This document shows positions 1 through 11,837 of a DNA stretch of 64,000 bases, piece after piece. Source of the stretch: Caenorhabditis elegans (Eukaryota; Nematoda; Chromadorea; Rhabditida; Rhabditidae); assembly GCF_000002985.6 (NCBI RefSeq), contig NC_003283.11, positions 10,974,001-11,038,000 of the forward strand, given 5' to 3'. A model generated the notes under the pieces. The model had not been told where the DNA came from, searched no databases, and saw nothing but the letters and a program-made list of their open reading frames with translations. Each line of letters starts with the position of its first letter. Positions within the stretch are counted from its first letter, which is position 1. Position numbers and translations under genes: made by a program.

Positions 1-46
1 AAACATGATAAATTTGATGGAGATCATTGATTGAAAAAAAACTTAC

Positions 47-3000
47 TTGAAATCAAACAAGAAGCAGTTGAATACTGAGTATTTTCGTACATCCAAACAG
101 CATTGTTAGTACATTGCAAGCTTACTTCAACTTGAGATGAACTATTGATCTTCACTGAATCTAAATACAACTCTGCAGTTTCATAATCCATAGTTCCCAT
201 GCAATCAATAACGGCCTTCCTACAAGCTGTCGCACGATCCTTGAAATGATTAATGACAAGCATTCCATCGTATGATGCACCTGTGCCCATTAATCGAGGA
301 ACGATGTTTGGACAAGTATTACAGAGACCGTTGGAAGTAGTCGTTGTGGTAGCTAATGCAGTTGTTACAATCACAGTATCTGATCTTCGTTGACAAATCA
401 CAGATGTCACAACTCCAAATGTAGAACTTGTCCATTGTCCTTGCGAGTTGCAGGCGAAATCCGTATAGTTGACATTGCCATTAGCATATTCAGCGTAGTT
501 TCCGTTAATGACAATGCTTACAGGATCAGATGGCTTAAAATTATTTTGGTCGAAAATATTATATAATTTAATTGTCATTACATACCAAAACACCTTCACA
601 CATCATTGAAACAGTCATACATCCAAATGCATTTATAGATGTTGTTAATGTTGTAAAACCATTGAGGAATTCTGTATCATTCACTGATTGAATTGGCAGA
701 CGTGCACATTGAGAACAAAGATCTATAAAAAGAGAATTTGAAATCAAAAGATTAAAAAGTGTTCAAAATACTAACTCGTTGACGGATTAGTGACCGGTGC
801 CAAGGTTGATACAGTAGTGGCGACAGCCCCTGATCCAGTAGAAATCAAACATCCAACATTATTCACAGTAGTCGTTTTGTAGATCCATGCTGCAGAGCTA
901 TCACATGCAAGTTCTAAAGTGTGAGTAGCCATTCCAGTTGATATGGGAACAGAATTGAAGTAGAGTGTTGCATTTTCAGTAGAAACTGTTGGCCCACAAG
1001 TAACAGTGAGTGCACGACAATTCGTTGCCGGGTTCACAAAATGATCCATGATTACCATTCCATCATAACTATTCGATACTCCCGATGACATCGCAACAGC
1101 AACCATGTTTGGACAGGAACCGCACTGTCCGGTGGGAGCAAGAGTTGTAATGATAGATGGAGTTGTAATTGCATTTTTATGACCACATGCAAGTGAAGTG
1201 ATAGCAGTACTTGTTCTTCCAATCCATTGAGAATCAGCATTGCATGTCAGATTTGCAGTTGTAGAGCCAAATCCACTGGAGTATGGCATTCCCGACGAGA
1301 GAAGAGCCACTGCATCCGCGGACTGAAATATTAGGTAATTTTGAGAATACTTTTTAAATTCAAAAATAACTAACCGTCATTCCTTGACATTTTACGAACA
1401 AAAGCGAACAACCTTGAGCGTCTGTTGACTGTACCACTGTAGTAAACCCATTGAGATAAGTAGATCCTGTGCCAACAGATACAATTGGTGCTCTTCCACA
1501 CTGACTACATGCAGGTGCTGTATCATCTTTAACAGTTGTTGTACTTGTAGTTGGAGGAGCTGTTACTCCATTTGAGGCTGTTGAGATCAGACAACTAACG
1601 GTGGATACTGATGTTATGTCATAAATCCAGTTTGCATTAGAGTCACAGACAATTGAAAAAGAATGAACTGCTGGTCCAGTGGCTACAACCGAAGATCCAA
1701 AGAAGATAGTGGCGTTTTCAGTATTCAGTGTCGGCCCGCATGAAATATCAACTCTTCGGCATCCCGCACTTGTGTGGTGATTCAAGACAATCATTCCGTC
1801 GTATGAGCCATCACTTGGATTCAATGCCTTTGCTAACATATTCGCACACTTTGAACATTGTGATTGAGTTGGAATTGTTGTTGTTGTTGTTCTGGGTGAT
1901 GTAGATGTTATGGTAGTAGTAGTTGGAGTCGAAGTTGTCACTGAAAATCGTTGCAATTGTATTCGCCCTATTTCTGAATCTTACAATTATATCTTCCGCA
2001 TGCAACACTATCCACAATTGTACCAGCAGCTGTCATCCAACTTGCTGCAGAATTGCATGTAAAATTGAATGAAACCGATCCGACTCCACTGACAAGAGAT
2101 GTTGTGGCAGCAAGAAGAGTTACACGCTCATTTGCAGTAATTCCTGAGCAAGTTACTTGAATGACCGAGCATTGGTTGACAGTTGAGAGAGTCATTACAG
2201 TGACACCGTTCTGAAGTGAATTGTCAATTGATGATACGGCTTCCGCATTTAGACGAGAGCATTGGGCACACATTGCTGAAAAATTTTTCTGGTTATGAAT
2301 GCGGTTTAAAAATTTGTGTTTCTTTCTGAATTAAGAATAAAGAAACAACTTACGAATTGCTGGATTCAGTGTTGTTGCTGTCGTTGGTACCACTACTGTA
2401 GTTGGTGGAGTGACAGTAACACCAGTTGAAATAATGCAGCTAACACTGTTAATGACGGAACCTGTGTATCTCCATGTTCCATCCGAAGAACAGTTCAGAC
2501 TGATTTCAAGAATTCCAGGTCCATTGCTGACGGTACCCATTGGCTCAAATATCAGAGACGCAACTTCAGTACCAGTTGTCCCTTGACAGGAAATATCAAC
2601 TTTCTTGCATTTTGTGACTGGATCAACATAATTGTATAGTACAATCATTCCATCATAAGTATTCGTTTGCAGTAGAGCTTTGGCAGATTGCATGTTCGCG
2701 CATGATCCACAAGCTGATGGTAATGCTGTGGTTGTGGTCGTTTCTGGAATGAAGTGAATAATTTGATGAGAAAAAAGTAAAAACTTACGCGATGTATATC
2801 CACAAGAAATACTTTCAACTGTTTGAAGTGATCCAGTAACCCACATTCCAGCTTTATTGCATGTCAATGTTAAGTTTGCATTAGCTCTAGATGTAGCAAG
2901 TGTTGCATCAGCATATATCAAGTACGCTTGATCGGTGGCGGCAACTCCATAGCAAGTCAGTTGGACGGACATACAATTGGAATATGAGGTTGTTGCTTTC

Positions 3001-6000
3001 AAAAGACCATTTGTATATTCAGATGATGAACTAAGAATTGCAACTGGTAATCGGTTACATCCACTGCAATCATCTCCCGGAGCAGGTGTTGTTATAGGTG
3101 GAAGTGTTGTGATTGGAACCACGGCAGTAGCTGAAAATAATATGTTAGTATCTAGATTTGAATATTGAGCTTACTTGATGCCAAGCAGCTAACAGTTGAA
3201 ATCTGTTTCCCTTCATAAACATACTCTCCATTCGTACAAACCAAATCCATTGCCAACTCTCCTACTCCTGACATAACTTCTCCATTTGGATTGTAGTACA
3301 AATACGCTACATCATTTTCACTCATTGTTGCTTGACAAGATATCGAAACTCGATTACAACCGTTCTGCTTATAATGCCAAAGAACTAACATCCCATTGTA
3401 AGTACCGGCGGCATTTTTTGCCAAGGGTTCAAGTGCCACACAATTATTACAAACTGAAGGAAGAGTTGTTGTGGTTGATTCAAGTTCTTCTACAGTGGTT
3501 TCATCAATTGGCGAACCCGTTGCTGGTCCACGAGTTAGTGTTCCACCTCCAGGAGTAGATGGCATGCTATCAACTGTTGTCATATCATTTTGTGTCGTGC
3601 TCATAATTCCACTTGGTGTCGTGACTTCTTCCGGTGGTTCCGCTTCTGGTGTGGTCTTTGGTTCGGTAACCGGTTTGAATGACGAGTCTTTGGTCGGTGG
3701 CCCTCCATCGGTCGATGGTAGTTCGTGAAGGGTAGATGCAACCAATGGAGTTGTTGTGGCTACTTCAGGCATTATACAAGAAATATTGTTGACAATGCTG
3801 TTAGTTGTTGTATCCAGCCATTTTGAATTTTTGGTGCATGTAAATGTTCTGTTTACTGTCGAGCCACTGTCCAAGATTCCTTTGTTGTTATACATCAACT
3901 CAACAAGTGTACCTCCCTGAAACAATAAAATTTAAAAAACATAGGATAAAAACAGAGAGAAAACTCACATTGATTGGTAAGCAATGAGCATCAACGGACA
4001 AACATTTATCAAGAGTATGATCTAGATAAGTGACACCTTCTGGATGAATCGATTGACTGACCACTAAATTTGTACAGTTCATGCAGGGATTGTTGGGATC
4101 TATTCCAGGAATTGTAGTTGGTCGTTTAGTAGTGGTAGTTGGATTTGCATAAACACATCCCAAAGATGTAACAGAAGCTGCCAAAGGACTCGTCGAACTG
4201 AGAAGGACCCATTTTTTGTCACGGCAAGCAAGATTAGCACTCAATGGAGCTGATAGATAGCTTGTGTCGCCTGATAGGATGGTGCTGACTGGTGTGGTGT
4301 CTCCGATCTGAAAATATAACAATTTGAAACAGCTTGAAGCTACAATGGAAATTTTGATGTGGGTTACCTCAATTGGTCTACAGAAGAATTGAACGTAGTA
4401 GCATCCTGATGCAGAATATCTGTTTAAAACAGAAGAAGCATCATCGAATGGGTTTCCATTGAACAATTGTACATTTATCTGTGAACAGTCGTTACAAGTG
4501 GACCCTAAAATAATTATTAATTTTCAAATTAAAAAAGTTCACTTACAAGTGTATTCTGTAGTAGTTTCTTCAATAACTCCAATAGTTGTTTCGTCGGATG
4601 AACCTGGACTAGTTTCCGTGGAAACAGAATTAGATGAAGCATTTGGTTCTTCAGAAGAGACACTGGAATCTGGAGTTGAAGATGGAAAATCTGAAGATGA
4701 TGCACCAGGAGCTTCTGAGGACATACTTGGCTCAGATGTGGAACCTGAATCCGTCGAAGAATTTGGAAGTTCTGATGAGCTGGAATCGGAAGATCCACTT
4801 GGTTCAGTTGAGGATCCGCTTGGCTCAGTTGAAGACCCGCTTGGTTCAGTTGAAGATCCACTTGGTTCAGTTGAAGATCCACTTGGCTCAGTAGTGACTG
4901 ACTCGGAAGATGACGAATCCGAACCTCCAGTGCTTGAATTTGGTGATTCAGATGAGCTACCAGATGGTGAACTGGACACAGCGTCAGTGGACGAGCCGGA
5001 TTCTTCAGTTGTAGCCGCCGGAGAAGATGAGGATGCAGATTCTGACGATGAAGCATCTGATGGAGTACTAGATTGAGATTCGGTGGACTCTGATGGGGAT
5101 GATGAAACGTCTAATGGCGTGGTCGAATCAGAAGAATCAGATGTTACAGATTCGGTTGACGAAACGGAACCAGTTGTTGATGAGGAGTCAAGTGTTGTGG
5201 AAATTTCTGATGAAGATGTGGTCGACTGCATTGATTCTGTTGTTAAGCTGATCATTGGAGTTGTTGTAGAAACAGCTATCATGGTACATGTTTTGAATGG
5301 AATTGTCGTTGTTAAAACAGGAGTTGTTTTACATGCAGGTGATCTTGTGACTCCAGGCATTGCGGTTGGAGTAGGTGGGAATGTGAAAGGATCAAGACCT
5401 CCACCACCTCCACCTCCTCCGCCAGGGAACAATGTTCCAAGAGTTCCAGGTGACATTGTTGTAACTGTTGTAACAGGCGGAGCACAGTCATCGTATGGAG
5501 CAGGACTTCCTTCGATTGGTAGAGTTGTATCAACACCAGGAGCATTTGATGGGAATGTGAAGTCGAGCGTAGTTTGAACTGAGGGGTTTGAGACACCATC
5601 TGTAACTTCTCCAGCAGTAGTTTCTTCTGCAGTAGTAGCTTGTGTAGCAGATCCTTCCGTGGTAGTTGCACTGGCTTCTGTTGTTGTTTCCTTATCAGTA
5701 ACTGATCCTTCTGTGGTCGTAACTGAATCTTTGGTAGTAGCTGCGCCTGTCGTTGCTGATCCTTCTGTAGTTGTCACCGAGTCTGACTCTGTTGTAGTGA
5801 TCGATTCCTGTGTCGTTGTTGCTGCAGTAGTGGCGGATGCTTCAGTTGTGGTTTCAGAATCTTTTGTAGTTGATGCTGCGGTCGTGGCGGATGCTTCAGT
5901 TGTGGTTTCAGAATCTTTTGTAGTTGATGCTGCGGTCGTGGCGGATGCTTCAGTTGTGGTTTCAGATTCAGTTGTAGTGGTATCTGCTGTGGTTGCATCT

Positions 6001-6774
6001 GTTGTCGTCATTTCTGTTGTTGTTGTTTCGTCTAACATCGTCGTTGTTTCACCATAAGCGGTTCTAAAAAATGTTGGCGTTTCATAACAAACAAGTAAAA
6101 AAATACAACAACTCACGTGCCAAACACAATAGTTGAATAGGGTTCTGAAAATATAACTTTTAGTAAATTGACATTCAGAATACATACCTTTTGTTGTAGT
6201 TGTTCCACATACCAATGTTTCAGACATTTCACCTCTAAAATACGGAATTGCGATTAACAAAAACTTTTAAAGTTAAGTGTTTGAACAAATGTTTTAACTA
6301 CCGTATTTTCTCTATTAGTCTTGCATGCAAGACTAACTTTCAATTAGTCCGTAGGGGTGCAAGACTAATAGAGACTGCACGACTAGCAGAGGAAATACGG
6401 TAACTAAAAAAAAACATTAACCTTCTGTTTTTCTTATTCAGTTTTAGCTACGTGATTAAACATTTCAACTGTATTACTTACTCGCACGTATCTTGTCCAC
6501 CTGAGCAGAATAATGGCGACTTCGAGCAATCCCGTTTTCTCACTGATACAACTGTTGGATCGATTACCGTTACGGTGGGACATGTACTCCATGCACCCCA
6601 ATCACCCCATATCGCAGAGGTACATGGGCAGATAATACAAAATTCTTCTGTCGTTGGAAAATAACTACTAAATAGTAAGAGAAAAAACAGCTGTGATAGA
6701 ATAATCGATGTGCCTTGATAAACTGTCGGACGCCGATTTTTCCGTTTCCAAGCTGTACATGAAGGATTTTCCAT
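47..6774 (-). CDS. C6-domain mosaic extracellular protein, 5' part (partial, 14 exons)
   Basis: Exons, 5' to 3': 6774-6482, 6234-6188, 6144-6117, 6063-4547, 4504-4368, 4307-3969, 3916-3175, 3130-2789, 2743-2354, 2275-1985, 1940-1375, 1322-776, 722-586, 533-47. All junctions keep frame; the last donor at 46-45 leads out of the window, so the C-terminus is missing. At least 1954 residues. The N-terminus has a hydrophobic signal or anchor segment (about residues 23-41), then a thrombospondin-1-like piece (WGDWGAWSTC with later cysteines). Exon 4 is a Ser/Thr/Glu-rich mucin-like stretch of about 500 residues with tandem repeats and a Gly run. Next come eleven six-cysteine modules starting CxxC and ending near S[C/V]xCLIS or SxxCG, matching the nematode C6 (former DUF281) family; several carry the YDGM motif. 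Probably secreted or on the cell surface and O-glycosylated. The start follows a tttcag trans-splice-type acceptor at 6780-6779. Function unknown. Confidence 0.85.
4796..4893 (-). repeat. 21-bp coding tandem repeat (EPSGSST units)
   Basis: About five head-to-tail copies of a 21-bp unit encode the heptapeptide STEPSGS in the Ser-rich half of exon 4 of the C6 gene. Unit length is a multiple of three, so copy changes keep the frame. Confidence 0.85.
5830..5970 (-). repeat. 54-bp coding tandem repeat in the mucin exon
   Basis: A 54-bp unit (18 codons, reading ETTTEASATTAASTTKDS) occurs about 2.6 times with almost no differences, inside the Thr-rich part of the C6 gene's exon 4. Near-identity suggests recent unequal exchange or slippage, so copy number may vary between strains. 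Confidence 0.85.
6292..6410. repeat. Small palindromic element in intron 1 of the C6 gene
   Basis: The ends TTTTAACTACCGTATTTTC and GGAAATACGGTAACTAAAA are near-perfect inverted repeats, with an inner inverted pair CTATTAGTCTTGC / GCAAGACTAATAG. It resembles the short non-autonomous palindromic repeats scattered through C. elegans introns. It has no coding capacity. Confidence 0.75.
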
Positions 6775-6799
6775 TGATCTGAAACTTCAGTTTTTTCTA

Positions 6800-9700
6800 A
6801 CTTAATTAACTTTGGTAAAATTTTATTTATAATGTTGAACAATGAAAATGTTCGGTCTACCGGTCCAGATTAATAACAGGAACAGACTGCCATCAAGTTT
6901 ACATTACTTGAAATCGCATAGAATCTCAAAAATTTAAAATGAATTCTAAAAAACTGAGTTCATAGAATAATTTTCCCCCAAATTGTTAATTTCAATTTCA
7001 ATAAGTCATATCGTAGCTTTCAGCGTGTTTGATACTTATTGTCATGCGGGCAAGTTTTCGAGCTTGACCAAAAAATTTTGAGAAAATAAGTTAAACAAAC
7101 CTCCAAGCTTATTCTATATTTTTTCATTACCTTTTACAATTCATAGACACTCCATAAGAACTGGAAATTTTGAAACTCAAGTAGAAAAACAGTGATTATG
7201 TGTGTAGAGTTCTGAAAATGTTTCTTGATTTATTGGTGTTGAACATTTACACGTAACATTACACACAAGACTTAATGACATCGATTGGAACGGTTCAAAT
7301 GTGTATGAAAAAGAGCGTAGGATAATCCTTTTTTGAAAGTTTAATCGAAAAAATGAAACAAAGAATATAACTGTGTATTGTTGTAAGGTAAAATGATACA
7401 ATATCTCAAATTTTATTTTCAAAGTGTTTGATGAAGACTAAGGTTAAATCTTTAATTTCTGGCCGTCAGTTTTAAATGGATCTTCTTAATTTTTAACATC
7501 AATAACTTCAGGTCAAAATTAAATGTAGATACTTACAGTTTATGAAGGTAACTAATTTTACACAGTTCAAATTAAAGTCAAATTCTAGTAACATAATAAA
7601 ATTGACAAAATAACTAGGGGATTTTGAGTAAAGTTCAAAAAATTGTCGAAAAGCGACATAAAACAACTGGTAAAACCCGGGGGAATGTTCTCATTCTCGT
7701 TGTTTCTATCTACACACATACGCTTTGGATCAAATCGTTTCGGTATTATAGGAGGGGCAGATTAATCCAACTGAGGGCACATGGGTCATGTAAATCATCA
7801 ACATGACGGGGTTTTTAATAGTCTCATCTCAATTAAGATTTTTCGAATTACGAATTACGTACATCGCTGAATTTCTTCACACATTGCAAACATCGTCGTC
7901 TTATTGGTAGTTCGAAAAATTGAATTGAATTCAAATTGCTTTGTAGATTCTGTGTCTGTGAACTACCTAGAACTTTTTGCCAGTTTTACTACTTGAAATA
8001 TTATTTAGATTTATGCATTATTTCTTTTTCAATACTGAGTTTCCTCTTTTAGTGGTGCACGCAATTCCTAATATTGGAAGCTTATAACAGTGTATTCTAG
8101 GTATTTCAAATATTATCAACTGACTTGTTTTTATCTCGTTTTGTGGTAATTTATAGATATCTCCAAAGTTAACCGGGAAATGCGTGGCATATATAATTTT
8201 TGACAGTTTAAGATTTTCTGATCCATTGAGTGATTCTTTACAATAAATTCTTTTTTCGGAACAAAACAAAAAGGTCATTAAACAAAAGTTCATGTTTCAC
8301 TTCGAAAGAAAAACGCTCCGTGAGTTTAGATCAAAAGATTGATTGAATTTTTTGTTAATCTGGTAAAAGTACTTTCAATTTAAAAGTAACACTGCGCTTC
8401 AAAAAAGCACAACTGTACAAATTTGAACAATTTCAGTTAACTTTTGCCTCTGGTAAATCGATTCTGATCGACGTCGAAGTCAGTCCAATCGACGCAGGTA
8501 TACCCAGCTTCGAAATACTTCGGCGTCGATCAGAATCGACTAACCAGAGTATACAAGCAGTTTTTTTAGGTGCAAGATTAAGATATTGTCGTCAATTGGG
8601 TATTTAGTGCTGGTAATCTACAGCATTAGTTTTGGTTATTTTCGGATTGAAAAGTAGAAGTTTTCAATTAAAACTCATAGAAATCTAAAAAAAAACGTTA
8701 CTTTAGGAGGAAAGTTAGGATAGATTCTGCCTGTCAAGATCATTATGCATATGACGATCGGCGTCGAATCGTTATCAGTTCCTGAACTCTAAAATGTTAT
8801 CCTATGGTAAAATATTTATCAGAAAGACTAAATATTTTCTACATTTCTTCAAAAATTTTCAAGTCAACATTTCACCACACAATTCAAAAAATACGAATAT
8901 GTCGGACAGGAATCGGAAAAGAGGGTTGATCTGGAATTTACTTATAATCTTTACATATTGTGTGTTTTCTTTTTCATTTTGAAAATTATATGTCAAGAAG
9001 ATTCCATGAACCCATTCGAAAAACAAATTTCAATTTTCAATATTCGTTTTGTTGCTCAGAAAGTGTTGCTGATCACAATTAAACATATTCATTTTGAATC
9101 TCTCCAAATCGTTCAAAAATCATCATTCTTTCAACAATTTCCTGTGACGACATCATCCCTTCGAGTGCTGTGAAAAAGTCGTGTCCTATCGTCGATTCTT
9201 TTGTTTCACACTGCAATGAAATATAGATAATCCGCACACTTTTCAATTCAATACGGAACCCTTTTTTCTTTCAACTATTGCTCATGGCAATTTTTTCAAA
9301 TTTAGGGGGGAATGGGAAGTGCGAGAAAAAAAAACGAAAGAAAACTCAATTTGAAATTCAGAGAATTCAAAAGAGAAGTGCCAATCATACTTAGGAACAC
9401 TTTCAAGAGATCCCGATTTTCTTTACTGAAAAAATACCACGGCACTTTCTTTGCGGCTTTTCTGCAATCACAAAATTGTAAATTGATCCCTTGTTAATTC
9501 AAATACTGAGAATTTACATTTTCCCACCCAGAAAACGATTGAATCCATTTTTTTCTGTCCTTATAATTTGCATATTCTGATGAAAAACCAAAAGGGCTTA
9601 GAAGTCGAATGAACAACGATAATAAATCTGCATTCGATTAAGCAAATCCCTCGAAAGTTTTCGTTAGAAGGAATGTGTGCCTGCTTAGCCAGTGCAAAAA

Positions 9701-11830
9701 GATGCATCACAGGCCGAGCCTACACGTTTTTTCTGACTTCCGATCATTAGTTGGCAATTATCTGTTGGTTGAGTAAGAATTATTTGTGATCGTGGGGGTG
9801 TACAGAAACCAGGAACCGTTGCTGAGTTTCAGATTGTATATTGAAGAGTCTGAAGCGCAGGAAAGCCGTTTTCTGACAATTTTGGAGGTTTTCCATCCGT
9901 ATTAAAATGATAGTCTAATTTCAGAAAATTTACAACATTTTGGAATAACTCCTTTAAATTTCATCTTGCACGACAAGAATGACTCGATGACTTTTTCTTG
10001 TTGTCAGAGAAAAAATGACTATGGATCTAAATTCTAGATGCTGTCAAGTTAGAAAATAATGCGATTCAATACTGAATTTCCAAAGTTTAAATACTTCTGA
10101 AGTTATACGGTACGTTTATTCACTCTTTACTTTACTTACTGAAACTTTCATCCTTCTAGCTCTGTTTATATGGTTAAAAAACCCCAATTACTATAAATTG
10201 AGCACGTGAACACAATTATTATGAGAAGTGTGACACGAACATAATTAGGTGATAATGTTTTATGATAAAAACTGGCCTTCTCTTTAAAGTTAAAAATATG
10301 AAGATTCATGAACTTTCTAAAATAATAATAGTTTATAATATGAACAAGTATGTGAAATCTGAAGTAGCGATGATCACTTTGGTAGAGATCGTGCCGAGAC
10401 CCACTCAAAAAACAGTTTATGCGTTTTGGCTGAAGCATCAATCTTCCAATTGCAACCTTCTAAAATAATTGAAACCATGCTTTAATTTTAATTTTGATGT
10501 TTCCCAGCATCAAGTGTAGTTTCTAGGAATATTGTATTAAAAAGCATGTCGTCAAACTTTGGAATATTCAATTTGAAGAAAAATAGACGCTTCCAAGAGA
10601 ATACAAGAGAAAATCAAGGATAACAAGAACCAACGGAATGTTGTTATTGTTCTTGTGATTCCTCATTCTAACCCATAATCATCATCATTTATTCCATCTA
10701 TGTTCTTTATTTTTTCTCTTTTAATCTTCCTATTTTTTAATCCATGACTCTTTCCCTCTTCTATTGCTCCCTGTGTGTACATAGTTGATTATCTCCTCCT
10801 CCTTCTTCTTTTCTATGCCGTCGGCCCGATTAATCTGCCATCTTCTCCCCCTTTTTTCTCGCCTCATTCCAAACCAGTACCATCACCATCACTAATTTGT
10901 TCGGATATATCGCCATCTTCTTGCTCTTGTTCATGGTTCTTTTTTTGGCGCTCCACTTGGTACTCTATCAAGACCAATAAACACATCTGCGAAATGGAAT
11001 ATGCTCGAATTCAATTACCTCCATCTTTCTCTCTCTCTGCTCCAACACTTCAATGTTATAATAGCGTGCAGCTCTTCCAATTTCCTCTCTTCTCACCAAT
11101 CATCTTTTTTTTGAAAAAAGGAGAGAAGAATGAGTTCATCATAAAAGACAACATCATCATCATAATTGCCATCTTATTTGTGTCAATGTTTCTGCCTTTA
11201 GAACCCAAAGGTCCAATAACGTCATCTTCTTGTTTTAGAAACAGAACTGTAAGAAAAATTGCAAAGCTTGTTGAAAACGAATGAAATTTATTCCTTCTGA
11301 AACTGTTCATATATCCTAATAGACACCCCTCTAGCAAAAAGTTTAAAAATTTCATTTTTTCTCCTCTGTAAAACAGTGAAAACATTATGGAAGCTCAAAA
11401 TTCTTATTTACGGACCTACAAAAAAGTTTAGTAAAAGCAGTGACAGAACATCAAGAGACTGTTTTAAAGTTGAACATTGTTCTTCATATTTTTCAATTTA
11501 AATATTATTTTGGCTTTCCTGACTTGAACCGTTTAGAACACTGGATTCTACAAATTTCACAACTACCTAGTAAATCACATTTGGGTAATTAATTTTACAA
11601 GTTGTGATTTTGACTTTCATTAAGTAAAGTTAACATAGGAAAATATTGTAGTTGATTTTGCACATACTAACACCATATCAGTCGTGTGGAGAAAAATATA
11701 AGATATCGGAAAAGTAGTTTGAACTTATTTGTTCACAATTTAGATAGGTTTTAAAAAGATATTAATGCGGTAGAAAATTGCCACCTACAGTACTCCAAAC
11801 GTGTCCTGTCATAATTTTATATGTTCCTCC
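6800..11830. other. Gene-poor region
   Basis: AT-rich sequence between the 5' end of the C6 gene and the Tc6-like element. I found no ORF with supporting splice signals or a recognisable domain. One palindromic repeat sits at 8447-8550. A pyrimidine-rich stretch at 10680-11120 has a 169-codon open frame of low-complexity composition that I do not accept as coding. The left end probably holds the promoter of the C6 gene. Confidence 0.5.
8447..8550. repeat. Short inverted repeat element
   Basis: Arms of about 32-35 bases containing CGATTCTGATCGACGTCGAAGT (left) and its near-exact reverse complement at the right surround a spacer of about 35 bases; the outer edges CTCTGG / CCAGAG also pair. Probably a non-autonomous palindromic repeat. 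Confidence 0.75.
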
Positions 11831-11837
11831 TTTACTA

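Noticed and set aside
4459-6057. Long plus-strand frames (205, 164 and 132 codons) opposite the mucin exon
   Set aside because: They are antisense shadows of the repetitive Ser/Thr codons of the C6 gene; composition is a simple mirror (poly-Val/Ser/Asp) and there are no independent signals.
7177-7422. Ly-6-like cysteine motif (CNVTCKCS) on the minus strand
   Set aside because: Only one short match, no signal peptide, and the rest of the frame is low-complexity Phe/Leu.
10775-11284. 169-codon plus-strand frame
   Set aside because: Low-complexity pyrimidine-rich DNA gives Ser/Pro/Phe/Leu/Ile runs; there is no family and no splice or start context.
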